DNA of 44,744 nt from Siminovitchia thermophila (lineage in GTDB: Bacteria; Bacillota; Bacilli; Bacillales; Bacillaceae_C), in the NCBI RefSeq assembly GCF_016909185.1, contig NZ_JAFBFH010000039.1, positions 1 through 44,744 on the forward strand, read 5' to 3'. Below are positions 9,820-18,927 of the stretch, one piece after another. Position numbers and translations under genes: made by a program. The notes beneath the pieces were generated by a model. It was given only the letters and a program-made list of their open reading frames with translations, was not told the DNA's origin and made no database searches. Within the stretch, counting starts at the first letter, position 1. Each line of letters opens with the position of its first letter.

Positions 9820-10110
9820 ATGGCACAAATTCGTATGACACCTGATGAATTACGCACGGAGGCAAATGAGACCCGTGCAGATGCAGCATCGTACCAAGAG
9901 TTACTGCAAAGAGGAGATGCACGTATTATGAAGTTGGGCTCTACTTGGGAAGGGGAGGCATTCCAAGGATTTGCTGAACAGTGGCAAGACAAACGGAGGC
10001 ACGTAGAAGAGCTCATCCAGTTGTACGAAGAGCTTGGAGCACAAACGGATGATATTGCGAACGTTGTGGAAACAACAGACCAAGAAATCCGTAGCCGCAT
10101 TGGATACTAA
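9820..10110 (+). CDS. esxA: WXG100-family secreted protein (EsxA/YukE)
   Basis: The hallmark substrate of type VII secretion: a 96-residue helical hairpin that usually dimerises and is needed for export of other substrates. The turn motif appears as STWEGEAF (W-E-G) near residue 45, flanked by charged amphipathic helices. The length and the N-terminal MTPDELR resemble B. subtilis YukE. It heads the operon esxA-esaB-essB-essC, with its own promoter upstream. The C-terminus ends IRSRIGY. Confidence 0.95.
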   Translation: MAQIRMTPDELRTEANETRADAASYQELLQRGDARIMKLGSTWEGEAFQGFAEQWQDKRRHVEELIQLYEELGAQTDDIANVVETTDQEIRSRIGY

Positions 10111-10186
10111 ATCATTTTACGGAGCGCAATCGCGATTCATGTTATTGTGGATTGTGATTGCTTTTTCTCTGGGAAGAGGTGTTTTT

Positions 10187-10426
10187 GTGTACATAAAAGT
10201 AACAGTTGATTTGCGTAATTATTTAGAAAAGGAGATAGATTTGCGTTTATCCGACCAATACACTGTGCGCAAGTTCATCGACATTGTGTGGGAAATTGAA
10301 AAGCTGAACCAACAGCGACGAGAGGGGGATTATATCCGGATTGAAAATAAAGCGCGGATACTTGGAGGAGATCAGATCTTGGCAGACCATGGTGTCACAA
10401 ATGGTGATCGTTTAGTGATACTGTGA
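10187..10426 (+). CDS. esaB: ubiquitin-like type VII secretion accessory protein (EsaB/YukD)
   Basis: A small ubiquitin-fold protein of 79 residues that acts in the cytoplasm as an accessory of type VIIb secretion. The sequence VYIKVTVDLRNY, DLRLSDQYTVRKFIDIVW and the end GVTNGDRLVIL match B. subtilis YukD closely. The start is GTG at 10187, with GAAGAGGTG six bases upstream. A longer in-frame reading from 10034 runs into esxA and should be discarded. It lies 76 bp after esxA and 35 bp before essB. Confidence 0.93.
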   Translation: MYIKVTVDLRNYLEKEIDLRLSDQYTVRKFIDIVWEIEKLNQQRREGDYIRIENKARILGGDQILADHGVTNGDRLVIL

Positions 10427-10461
10427 ACATTCGCTCATAGGAGAGGGGCAGAGTTGGGAAA

Positions 10462-11751
10462 ATGAGTGAGAGAAAACGACTTTATTTAGAAGAGCGACTA
10501 GGTATGCAGTTAGGGAAAGATGAAAACGGCTATTATACTATTACATTTCAAAATGAAGAGATTCAATTAAATGATACGTTAGAAGCAAGAGTACTAGACG
10601 GTTGTGATCCGTACACTACAAGAGAAATCGAACAAAATGAAGACGACTTTGTCATTAAAGTGAGACCAGTGATCCCATTGAAGTCGTTTGGTACGCTTAA
10701 AAATAAAGAAGAAAGTGTGAAACTCTTTGTTGCCCACGCATTGATCCAAAAAGTCATCCAACATAATCACGATCTACTTCATTTGATTGTCAGCCCGGAG
10801 AACGTGCTTGTCAGTGATGGGCTGGAGGTGACATTTATCCATTATGGTGTGAAAGACAGTATCCCCCCATATGAAAAAACCCCCGATAGATTATTTCTTG
10901 AATTACGTACCACATTACTAGTGCTTTTAGATGGGAATTATCGATTTAATGAATATATGAATCATCACGACACATTAAAACTATCACATAGAGCAGAAGC
11001 TCTCATCCAACAAACAACGTTAGAAGGATTACGTGAACTTGTTTGTGATTGGATTCGAGAACAGGAACAACAAGAAAAGCAATTACATAAAGTACCGAAA
11101 ACAAGGTGGATCCTACAAAAGTGGGTAGGCATCGGGCTCATTTCCGTGCTTGTACCAGCGATTGTGTATATTGTGTACGTCCTTGCCTTTTTACAACCAA
11201 GGCAAGAAGCATTTACCGCTAGCCATTCCGCTTTCTTAAATGAAAACTATAGTGAAGTGATTGATACCCTTGAACCGTATTCACCAAGCAGCATGCCCCG
11301 TGTTGTGAAATATGAACTCGCGCAATCTTATGTCGCAGTAGAACCATTGCAAGACTATCATCGGAAAAACCTTAAAAATGTGCTCGTACTGCAAGCTGCA
11401 GAGCCTTACTTCGATTACTGGATTGCGATTGGACGGGGCGAAAATGAAGAAGCCATTGATATTGCCCGCGGGCTTCAAGATAAAGAGTGGCTTGTATACG
11501 CCAATTTGAAGCGTCGAGAAGAAGTCAAAAATGATAATAAGCTGTCAGGAAAAGAGCGGGAAGACTTAATCAAGGAGATTGAAGCGGAGATTGATAATTA
11601 TATGCATGAACTTGAAGAGTTAGCGGAGGAAGAGGAACCATCCCAGCCGAATGATGAAGGTAATCCAGACAAACAAGAAGGAAAAGACGAAAAAGAAAAG
11701 GATAGGAATCAAAAGGATTATAACAAGGAAAAGGGTGGAGGTGACAAATAA
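10462..11751 (+). CDS. essB: type VII secretion membrane protein with pseudokinase domain (EssB/YukC)
   Basis: A bitopic core component of the type VIIb machine, 429 residues. The N-terminal half (about 1-210) corresponds to the cytoplasmic pseudokinase-like domain. One membrane helix follows (WVGIGLISVLVPAIVYIVYV, about 220-243), then an external helical domain and a Lys/Glu-rich tail. GAGAGGGG upstream supports the ATG at 10462. Its TAA overlaps the essC start (TAATG). Size, topology and position between esaB and essC match YukC. Confidence 0.93.
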   Translation: MSERKRLYLEERLGMQLGKDENGYYTITFQNEEIQLNDTLEARVLDGCDPYTTREIEQNEDDFVIKVRPVIPLKSFGTLKNKEESVKLFVAHALIQKVIQHNHDLLHLIVSPENVLVSDGLEVTFIHYGVKDSIPPYEKTPDRLFLELRTTLLVLLDGNYRFNEYMNHHDTLKLSHRAEALIQQTTLEGLRELVCDWIREQEQQEKQLHKVPKTRWILQKWVGIGLISVLVPAIVYIVYVLAFLQPRQEAFTASHSAFLNENYSEVIDTLEPYSPSSMPRVVKYELAQSYVAVEPLQDYHRKNLKNVLVLQAAEPYFDYWIAIGRGENEEAIDIARGLQDKEWLVYANLKRREEVKNDNKLSGKEREDLIKEIEAEIDNYMHELEELAEEEEPSQPNDEGNPDKQEGKDEKEKDRNQKDYNKEKGGGDK

Positions 11752-12866
11752 TGTCCTCGACATTGTGGGTCTTTTACGATCAGTATGTGCAAAGGGTGGC
11801 GGTGGATGGACTCCCTGCTGTTATTGGCCCGGGGGAACAAGTAAAGGTGCGTATTTCTTTTTTACAAAAAGACATACAAGTTCGTGATCAAGATGGTCAG
11901 TGCTTGGTTACGTGTGGAGACGAAGAACTGCTTACCCTTTCTTCTGGTGAATCATGCAACTTGAACATAGATGGTCAACCTTATTTTTTCCTATACATAA
12001 AAGAGGCTCCAAGTAAAAAAAAATATTATATGGGTCATTCGAATCTTGTGACCATTTCCAATAAATCTTCTGCCAATGTGGTTTTACCACTGGATATTCA
12101 GGTGGATTGCCTATTGCTATATGAAAAGAAGAAATGGACGCTGTATCCGAAAGAAGGGACACAGGCCCCATATGTGAACGGAGTGACAGTATCCACGCCG
12201 ACCCGTATATTAGACGGTGATGAGCTTCTTTTTGGACGCGTGCTTTTGAAAATTTTAGATGGTGTTATTTTGATCGTTGAAAGCAGTGAGCCTTATAAAA
12301 CGACGTTGACCCAGGTAGAAACGCCAACGTCCCTCATGCAACAACAGTATCCTATTTACCGCCGTACGCCACGTATGATCTATGAACAACCGACGGATAA
12401 AGTGGATTTTTCTATGCCGTCTGAAGAAGTGGATGATACGAGCCGGCCACTGTGGTTGGTTTTGCTGCCGCCGCTTTCCATTATCGTGATTATGGTCACG
12501 ATTTCGATTACATTGAAACGCACGTGGATGTTATTCATGTCTGTCCCAATTATGACGGTAATGGCGTTTGTGGCGACAATGATGTTTTTTCGCGAGAAGA
12601 AAAAGCGGAAGCAAAAAGAAGAAAAGCGTAAACGTGTGTACACTCGCTATTTAGAGGTAAAGCGGGATGAATTGCAGGAGCTAGCGGAGGCGCAAAGGCA
12701 TGCGCTTTCATATCATTTCCCGACGTTCGAACAAATGAAGGATGAGACGCGTCGTGTCAGTAGCCGTATTTGGGAGAGAACCATTGACAACGACGATTTT
12801 TTAGATATTCGAATTGGACGCTCGTCTGTGCCCGCCAGCTTTGAATTAAATCAACCGAGTGAATGA
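11751..12866 (+). CDS. essC: EssC/YukB N-terminal part: FHA-like and transmembrane region
   Basis: The first 371 residues of EssC, the motor ATPase of type VIIb secretion. In most relatives EssC is one protein of about 1480-1500 residues. The N-terminal ~190 residues correspond to the two FHA-like domains (note MGHSNLVTISNKSSANVVLP). Two adjacent membrane helices follow (LWLVLLPPLSIIVIMVTISI and WMLFMSVPIMTVMAFVATMM), then a charged helical stretch. It ends at TGA 12864-12866, and the ATPase part continues in the +1 frame with an 8-bp overlap. The two parts sum to 1492 residues, so this is probably one gene broken by a frameshift, or a natural split. Confidence 0.88.
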   Translation: MSSTLWVFYDQYVQRVAVDGLPAVIGPGEQVKVRISFLQKDIQVRDQDGQCLVTCGDEELLTLSSGESCNLNIDGQPYFFLYIKEAPSKKKYYMGHSNLVTISNKSSANVVLPLDIQVDCLLLYEKKKWTLYPKEGTQAPYVNGVTVSTPTRILDGDELLFGRVLLKILDGVILIVESSEPYKTTLTQVETPTSLMQQQYPIYRRTPRMIYEQPTDKVDFSMPSEEVDDTSRPLWLVLLPPLSIIVIMVTISITLKRTWMLFMSVPIMTVMAFVATMMFFREKKKRKQKEEKRKRVYTRYLEVKRDELQELAEAQRHALSYHFPTFEQMKDETRRVSSRIWERTIDNDDFLDIRIGRSSVPASFELNQPSE

Positions 12867-15800
12867 GCTATCGAACCGTGATCGGGATGAGCTGATGGAG
12901 GATTTTGAGCGGTTACGTGACAAGTATTCACACCTAGAGGATGCCCCACTACGTTTAAGTCTCGCCCGCGGTGCGCTCGGATATGTTGGAAAGCCTTCCA
13001 TTGTGGAACGTGAAGTATCGCAAATTATTGGGCAACTCGCTTTTGCACACAGTTATCATGACTTACGGTTTGTCGCGATTTTACATGAAGGACAGCGCAA
13101 AAAATGGGAGTGGATGCGCTGGTTACCACATTTTCAATTGCCTGGTTCAGAGGCAAAAGGCTTCATCTATGATGAAAAGGCGTGCGACTACATTTTAAAT
13201 CCGTTGTATCACATGCTGCGTCAGCGAGAATTGGCACAAAAAGAAGCATTTGAGAAGAAACGAGAAGCGAAAAAATTTCTCCCGCACATCGTTTTCTTTG
13301 TCGCAAATCGTTCACTGATTGCAGAACACAGTATTATGGAATATTTGGAAGGAAAAGATAAACAGCTTGGCTTCACCGTTATCTTTTTAACAGACGTTGC
13401 TCAAAACTTAAATGAACATGTGCATACAATTGTGAAAGCAGTAAACCGAAACGAAGGGGAAATCGTGCTACTAAGGAACATTTCGATTCATAAACGCTTC
13501 CAGTTTGATCCATACGATCCGTCAAACGAAAACTTTGCGCGCATGCTCGCTTCTTTGTATCACCAACAGGGTATGACACGGTCAATCCCTGACATGGTGT
13601 CCTTTATGGAAATGTTCCCAGGGATTAAGCGGGCGAAAGATTTAAAAATCAATAAACGTTGGCAAATCAATGACAGCACTAAATCCCTTGCAGTGCCAAT
13701 CGGCTTTAAGGCAAAAGATGAGCTGCTTGAGCTAGATGCACATGAAAAGATGCATGGTCCCCACGGATTGCTTGCAGGAACAACGGGGTCAGGGAAATCA
13801 GAGTTCTTACAAACCTATATTTTGTCTTTAGCCGTCAACTACCACCCCCATGAAGTTGCCTTCTTGCTCATTGACTACAAAGGGGGCGGAATGGCGCAAC
13901 CATTTAAAGGGATGCCGCATCTACTTGGTGTGATCACTAATATTGCTGAGAGTGAAAACTTTAGTTTACGTGCCCTAGCCTCCATTCGATCAGAATTAAA
14001 GAAGCGTCAACGCTTATTCGATGAACATACCGTTAACCATATTAACGACTACACGGAACTGTATAAATCAGGTGTCGCTAAAGAGCCGATGCCACACCTC
14101 TTTATTATTTCCGATGAATTTGCCGAGCTAAAAAATGAGGAACCAGAATTTATTAAAGAACTTGTATCTGCGGCGCGCATTGGGCGCTCTCTTGGTGTAC
14201 ATCTTCTCCTGGCGACACAAAAGCCGAGCGGAGTTGTAGACGGACAAATCTGGAGCAACTCCCGTTTTCGGATCGCCTTGAAAGTACAAAACGCCACGGA
14301 TTCAAGAGAAATTCTAAAAAACGAAGATGCCGCTTATATTAAAGAAACGGGACGAGGCTATTTACAAATTGGTAGTAACGAGCAATACGACTTGTTCCAA
14401 AGCGCATGGAGCGGCGCGCAGTATATGAGGTCAGCTCACGAGGGAGAAGAGGAGATTGCTTATGTGACAGATCTCGGTCTAAAACTTGTTTCACGAGCGG
14501 AGATGGAAAAGGACAATAAACAAGAAAGCATCACCGAGATTGAGGCGATTGTCGAAGAAATTATAACAACAACAAACGAATTGGCGATTGTTCCAGCGAA
14601 AAGCCCGTGGCTTGACCCATTAGAAGAACGGATCTTCTATGATGCTGAGAGTTACGAAGAAGATGATCCACAAACATTCCCATTTGCGCTTGCCGATGAC
14701 CCAGAGAATCAACGGCAATTCCCCATTTGTTATGATTGGGGCAAGAGCGGCAATTTAATGATATTTGGTATGAGCGGATACGGAAAGTCGATGACGCTCC
14801 TAACGTTACTCTTAGCATTTGCGGAGAAACAATCACCTGAGCAAGCAAACTATTATTTGCTCGACTTTGGGAACGGTGCCCTTCTGCCATTGCGCCAGCT
14901 TCGTCATACCGGGGATTATATTAAATTGGATGAAGGACGTAAGTTAGAAAAGCTCATTGACTACATTGAAAAAGAAATGGAATGCAGGAGTGAGCTGTTT
15001 ATGGAAAAAGAAGTGAGCAACATCTCCGTTTACAATGAGGTGAGTGACGAGCCAATGCCATCGATTTTCATTGTCATTGATAACTATGACATCTTGCCGG
15101 AAGAGTTTTCAGACCTAGTGCCGGCCTTCACTCGGTTCGCCCGAGATGGTCAATCACGCGGCATTTATGTCTTTGCAACCGTAACTGCAAGAAACGCAGT
15201 GAAGCCTGTGCTGTTAAACAGCATGAATATGAAGATTTGTCATTACATGATTGATAAAACCGATGTCACATCATTACTTGGAAGGGTTCCATTTGCGATT
15301 GAGTCTGTTCCGGGTCGAATGATTGTCGCAAAAGGTAAAAACTGGCTTGCCCATACGTACTTACCAGCAGAAGGGGAAACGGACTTTGAAATAATTGAAA
15401 ACGTGAAAGCGCGTATCCAAACGATCAATAGCCGCTATCAAGGATCGGCACTGCCAAAATCGATGGTCATGTTGCCGAAGAGCTTGACACTCGCTGGGTT
15501 CCGAGAACGCTTGGAAGAAGTTCCTCGACCAGGAATCCCACTCGGCCTGAACGAAGAGACTGTGCTGCCAGTCTATATGGCTGAGGATGCAGGGGCGCAC
15601 ACATTGGTTGTTGGTGAACCACAGCGTGGAAAGTCAAATATGTTAAAAGTCATGCTTTCGTTCTACCTTGAGTACGATAACATAGAAAAGATTATCGTAT
15701 TTGATGGAGTCGATCGCCCGTTATTTGATTTCAACCGCCATGAAAAAGTGTCCTATGTCATGACAATGGAAGGTATGCATCAAGAGATCGAAGAGGCGAC

Positions 15801-16224
15801 ACGAGTTATGGAATTAAGAAAGGTTCAATATGAAGAGGCGTTAAGTCAGGGGATGGAGTTTCCCGCCTTCTCTCCTTATCTCTTTGTTATTGATAATGTT
15901 GCAGACTTTAAACAGGCACTTGGCATGACGAAAGAAACTGCTTTTGCGGATATGATGAAAACGTTTGGGCATTTACAGTTCCAAGTCATAGCCGCAGCAA
16001 ATCATCGAGAAATTAGTTTGGGGCGCAGCCCAGTTATTGAACAATTAAAGTCTGTCCGTCAACATATACTTCTGATGAAAAAATCAGGGCAGAGCGTGAT
16101 AAGCTTTCCAATGGATCGTACAGAGACATTAGGAGAGGGATTTGGTTACCATATCGTCAATGGGCAAGATGTGAAAATCAAAATCCCAGAAGTGATAAAA
16201 GAAGATCTACTTGTCCTTGTATAA
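12859..16224 (+). CDS. essC: EssC/YukA C-terminal part: three FtsK/SpoIIIE-type ATPase domains
   Basis: This frame encodes the cytoplasmic motor of EssC. Three P-loops are visible: GTTGSGKS near residues 307-314, GMSGYGKS near 637-644 and GEPQRGKS near 919-926, each in an FtsK/SpoIIIE domain. Domain 1 also has VAFLLIDYKGGGMA and HLFIISDEFAELK. The frame opens with GTG at 12859, but no ribosome binding site precedes it. The next in-frame ATG is at 12895. Lack of a credible start and exact continuity with the upstream part favour a frameshifted single essC; translational coupling through the 8-bp overlap remains possible. Confidence 0.93.
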   Translation: MNELSNRDRDELMEDFERLRDKYSHLEDAPLRLSLARGALGYVGKPSIVEREVSQIIGQLAFAHSYHDLRFVAILHEGQRKKWEWMRWLPHFQLPGSEAKGFIYDEKACDYILNPLYHMLRQRELAQKEAFEKKREAKKFLPHIVFFVANRSLIAEHSIMEYLEGKDKQLGFTVIFLTDVAQNLNEHVHTIVKAVNRNEGEIVLLRNISIHKRFQFDPYDPSNENFARMLASLYHQQGMTRSIPDMVSFMEMFPGIKRAKDLKINKRWQINDSTKSLAVPIGFKAKDELLELDAHEKMHGPHGLLAGTTGSGKSEFLQTYILSLAVNYHPHEVAFLLIDYKGGGMAQPFKGMPHLLGVITNIAESENFSLRALASIRSELKKRQRLFDEHTVNHINDYTELYKSGVAKEPMPHLFIISDEFAELKNEEPEFIKELVSAARIGRSLGVHLLLATQKPSGVVDGQIWSNSRFRIALKVQNATDSREILKNEDAAYIKETGRGYLQIGSNEQYDLFQSAWSGAQYMRSAHEGEEEIAYVTDLGLKLVSRAEMEKDNKQESITEIEAIVEEIITTTNELAIVPAKSPWLDPLEERIFYDAESYEEDDPQTFPFALADDPENQRQFPICYDWGKSGNLMIFGMSGYGKSMTLLTLLLAFAEKQSPEQANYYLLDFGNGALLPLRQLRHTGDYIKLDEGRKLEKLIDYIEKEMECRSELFMEKEVSNISVYNEVSDEPMPSIFIVIDNYDILPEEFSDLVPAFTRFARDGQSRGIYVFATVTARNAVKPVLLNSMNMKICHYMIDKTDVTSLLGRVPFAIESVPGRMIVAKGKNWLAHTYLPAEGETDFEIIENVKARIQTINSRYQGSALPKSMVMLPKSLTLAGFRERLEEVPRPGIPLGLNEETVLPVYMAEDAGAHTLVVGEPQRGKSNMLKVMLSFYLEYDNIEKIIVFDGVDRPLFDFNRHEKVSYVMTMEGMHQEIEEATRVMELRKVQYEEALSQGMEFPAFSPYLFVIDNVADFKQALGMTKETAFADMMKTFGHLQFQVIAAANHREISLGRSPVIEQLKSVRQHILLMKKSGQSVISFPMDRTETLGEGFGYHIVNGQDVKIKIPEVIKEDLLVLV

Positions 16225-16357
16225 TATGTTAACCAGTTATCGCTGTTTTTGGTTTTGTCGTCTGGCGAGGGCTAAATAAAACTTGATAGTAAGGATGGTT
16301 TTATTCAGTGAAGAAGGATGAAACTGCGTGATAAAAACGAAGAAGGGTGTATAGGTG

Positions 16358-16771
16358 ATGAGCTATTATTTAAATCAAATTAATATGCTGAATCATGAGA
16401 TCCGAACGATTAGGAAAGGAATGGATATAGCAGGAGAGCATCGTCAAGAGTTGCTTGATGTCCGAAGTAAGTTAGTAACTGAAAAAAGCACGTTAGTATC
16501 AGATAAAAGTCATATCGATCATCCGGAATTAGGAAATGACGCAGCGCGTGGGACCATTGCATCTGACTTCGAAAGGGCAGAGCGTGATAAGCTTAAACTG
16601 GAGCATGTGAAGTTACCAGAGCAAGTCCAGGAAATGATCGATGCCATTGATAGTAAGCGAGATCGACTCCAGGAAAAAATCGAGAGTGGAAGACTACAAA
16701 TTCAATACCGAAACAATCGAATTAACCATTTAAGAAAGCTTGATAAACTGGCAAGGGAAAAGAAGGGGTGA
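16358..16771 (+). CDS. YwqH-like DUF5082 protein, LXG effector partner
   Basis: A 137-residue, highly charged, helical protein (coiled-coil pattern throughout, MSYYLNQINMLNHEIRTIRK to the end). It resembles the DUF5082/YwqH family, which sits directly upstream of LXG effectors in Bacillus. Such small helical proteins are thought to bind the LXG domain and help target it to the secretion machine. The ATG at 16358 is preferred over the adjoining GTG because GAAGGGTG (16342-16349) is well spaced. In the 130-bp gap after essC is a weak hairpin (16275-16282 with 16298-16305). It is the first gene of the effector operon. Confidence 0.82.
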   Translation: MSYYLNQINMLNHEIRTIRKGMDIAGEHRQELLDVRSKLVTEKSTLVSDKSHIDHPELGNDAARGTIASDFERAERDKLKLEHVKLPEQVQEMIDAIDSKRDRLQEKIESGRLQIQYRNNRINHLRKLDKLAREKKG

Positions 16772-16777
16772 TAGAAG

Positions 16778-17035
16778 ATGGAAATCAAAGTAAACGTAGA
16801 GGAAGCCCTGGCAATCCTTCAAGCGGTCGGAGAGCTTGCTGGCAGTTTTCAAAAAGAAGCGGTTGATTCAACTGAAGGGCTAGACATGTTGCTGGCTGAA
16901 ACCGGAGAAGTAGAAGAAATAGAGGATAAATTAAGCATGTATTTTCAGGCGTTGAGTCAAATGGAACGGCAATTCCAAACCTTGGTGCAAGAATATGAGA
17001 ATGTGGACCATGAGCTTGCAGGGAAAATGAGGTGA
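16778..17035 (+). CDS. YwqI-like DUF5344 protein, LXG effector partner
   Basis: An acidic 85-residue helical protein beginning MEIKVNVEEALAILQAVGEL. Size, position and predicted fold fit the DUF5344/YwqI family, the second small partner between the YwqH-like gene and the LXG gene. It lies 6 bp after the previous gene, and its TGA lies just before the LXG start. The pair probably forms a helical complex with the LXG domain; that is inference from family knowledge. Confidence 0.82.
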   Translation: MEIKVNVEEALAILQAVGELAGSFQKEAVDSTEGLDMLLAETGEVEEIEDKLSMYFQALSQMERQFQTLVQEYENVDHELAGKMR

Positions 17036-17040
17036 AAATA

Positions 17041-18735
17041 ATGAAAATCTTAGATGTCAGTCAAGCGATCACGAAGCTTGATAAAGACATAGATCAATTG
17101 CAACGTCGCTTGGATTTTTTGGATTTGATAGATGTAGGAATTGAAAGAGTACTGAATATGGACGGTGCATTCACTGGAGAAGGTGGGGAAGCAATCATCT
17201 TGAATCATGCGGAGTTACAGCTCCCAACGATCCGGGCATTTCGCGCCCACATCACCACTACGATTGAAAAAATTAAAAAAATGAAGGCGTATATCCTTGA
17301 ATATGAACCCTCTGAAAATGGGGTAGTGACCGAAGACTTTTGGGATACGCAAATGACTCGAGGGCTAGATAAAGTTGAGCAGTCAACGGAGCAGTCCAAA
17401 CAAAAAGTGGATGAGTATGCGGCGTCGGTTAGCCATATTATGAATCTTGGAAAGCTAGACATAGACCAAGTATTAAACGGCATTGAGAGTTCGCGTAAAT
17501 TCGCAAGTGAAGTCGTTGATGAATTGTATATGCTTGACAATGACGGAGTCGATTTAATGGCTGACGTACAAGCGAGCCGTACCGAACTAGATGCCATTGT
17601 GCAAAAAGCGGTAGAGTGGACCAATGCAGGCGGACCTCTTTTACAAGGGGTGAATATTCAAGACGTGAAGTCGCACTTCAAAGAGATGACATTACATAAG
17701 GAAGCTCCAGACGTGGATATGGCTCGTTTGAATCGTGGAGATGACCGTTCGTTAGTGCAGGGAGTAGTGAATTTCTTAGGAACAGATGTAAAAACGATTC
17801 AGAATTGGGGACTGGTCGGTGTTGATTTTGCGCGTGGTGCAGCGACGACAATAATGTTTACAACAGGCATGTTGAAATTCGTCGACAATGGAGACGGTAC
17901 TGTTCAATTGGTGGCCGATAAGACATGGACAAAGCAAAAAGGAAAGTACGATTCAAAATTGGCTTCTAAAATACATGAGTTGATGAAACATCCAAAAGGG
18001 AAATATATTGTTCGACGTTATGGATATATACCTAGCAATCTTCCAAAAGAAATAGCGGGATTAAGGAATCTGCCTAATGTAGGAGTTGGAGGTCTGTTGA
18101 ACAGAGCTTCCGGTCCAACGGTGATTTATAAAAATGGACAGCGGTTTGTAAATTACTTCCGGCGTGGGGATGGTTTTAGAGGAAATTCTATAAACTTATT
18201 GAAAAATTTAGGTGACAATTTCATACCAACAATAAAGAGTGTTGATGTGAAAAAATCACTTAAAAATATAAAACCAGGTGGCGGCGGCTGGCAAAAGAAC
18301 CTCGCCCGCGCAGGAAATGTATTGGCGGTGGGACTCAACTTTATGGAGGCATTTTCGGATACACATAAAGATAAAAGTACGGCACAAAGAACGGGTCGCG
18401 CGCTTGCAGGAACAGCGTTGGATATTGGTGCTGCATATGCGGGTGCAACCGGAGGGGCGGCTATAGGTACGATGATTTTCCCTGGCGTTGGTACGGTTGT
18501 TGGTGGATTTGTTGGCGCGGCAATTGGCGGTATCTCAGCGAACAAAATTTTAGGAGAGCCTGTACGGCAAGTTGGAGAGAAAATTGGGGTTGCAGCTAAA
18601 AAAGGTTGGAAGGTTGCAGGGGAAGCAGGAAAAGCTGCTTGGAATGCCGCAAGTGATTTTGGAAATGAGGTCAAAGAAGGAGCGAAGAATTTACTATCAA
18701 GCGGCGCCAAAGCTCTTGGAAGCCTGTTTGGTTAA
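17041..18735 (+). CDS. LXG-domain effector with glycine-zipper C-terminus, putative membrane-active toxin
   Basis: A 564-residue type VIIb effector. Residues 1 to about 200 form the helical LXG targeting domain (start MKILDVSQAITKLDKD, with MDGAFTGEGGEAI matching the LXG region of YwqJ). A variable middle follows. Residues about 465-502 hold a glycine-zipper segment (GATGGAAIGTMIFPGVGTVV continuing GGFVGAAIGG), then an amphipathic Lys/Ala-rich tail ending SSGAKALGSLFG. No nuclease or other enzymatic motif is seen. Glycine-zipper LXG proteins such as TelE are reported to permeabilise membranes, and multi-pass membrane proteins follow here as likely immunity factors. ATG 17041 with GAGGTG upstream is preferred to GTG 17032. 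Parts of its 3' end recur three times downstream. Confidence 0.85.
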   Translation: MKILDVSQAITKLDKDIDQLQRRLDFLDLIDVGIERVLNMDGAFTGEGGEAIILNHAELQLPTIRAFRAHITTTIEKIKKMKAYILEYEPSENGVVTEDFWDTQMTRGLDKVEQSTEQSKQKVDEYAASVSHIMNLGKLDIDQVLNGIESSRKFASEVVDELYMLDNDGVDLMADVQASRTELDAIVQKAVEWTNAGGPLLQGVNIQDVKSHFKEMTLHKEAPDVDMARLNRGDDRSLVQGVVNFLGTDVKTIQNWGLVGVDFARGAATTIMFTTGMLKFVDNGDGTVQLVADKTWTKQKGKYDSKLASKIHELMKHPKGKYIVRRYGYIPSNLPKEIAGLRNLPNVGVGGLLNRASGPTVIYKNGQRFVNYFRRGDGFRGNSINLLKNLGDNFIPTIKSVDVKKSLKNIKPGGGGWQKNLARAGNVLAVGLNFMEAFSDTHKDKSTAQRTGRALAGTALDIGAAYAGATGGAAIGTMIFPGVGTVVGGFVGAAIGGISANKILGEPVRQVGEKIGVAAKKGWKVAGEAGKAAWNAASDFGNEVKEGAKNLLSSGAKALGSLFG

Positions 18736-18786
18736 TGCAGGTGATAGGGGGATATCCACTTTGAAATCGTGGGTTGAGGTGTGGCT

Positions 18787-18921
18787 GTGAGAAACATCGA
18801 TTCTTTTTATGATAGATGTGAGGAGAAGGAAAGTTACCGATCAATTTTAATCAATTATCCCTTAGGTGGGGTGTTTGTTTATCTTTATAGCATTCCCAAT
18901 ACCTTTGCGGAATTGAGGTGA
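18787..18921 (+). pseudogene. type B immunity-like gene remnant (copy 0)
   Basis: A 44-codon frame starting GTG with TTGAGGTG upstream. It encodes RNIDSFYDRCEEKESYRSIL and LGGVFVYLYSIPN, almost identical to the start of the gene at 20428. It then breaks off at a deletion junction and runs into the leader of the next immunity gene. It lies directly after the LXG gene, where a cognate immunity gene is expected. Confidence 0.8.
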
Positions 18922-18927
18922 AAAATT

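Noticed and set aside
10034-10186. Extended EsaB frame overlapping esxA
   Set aside because: The extension is the esxA sequence read in another frame. The YukD match starts exactly at GTG 10187.
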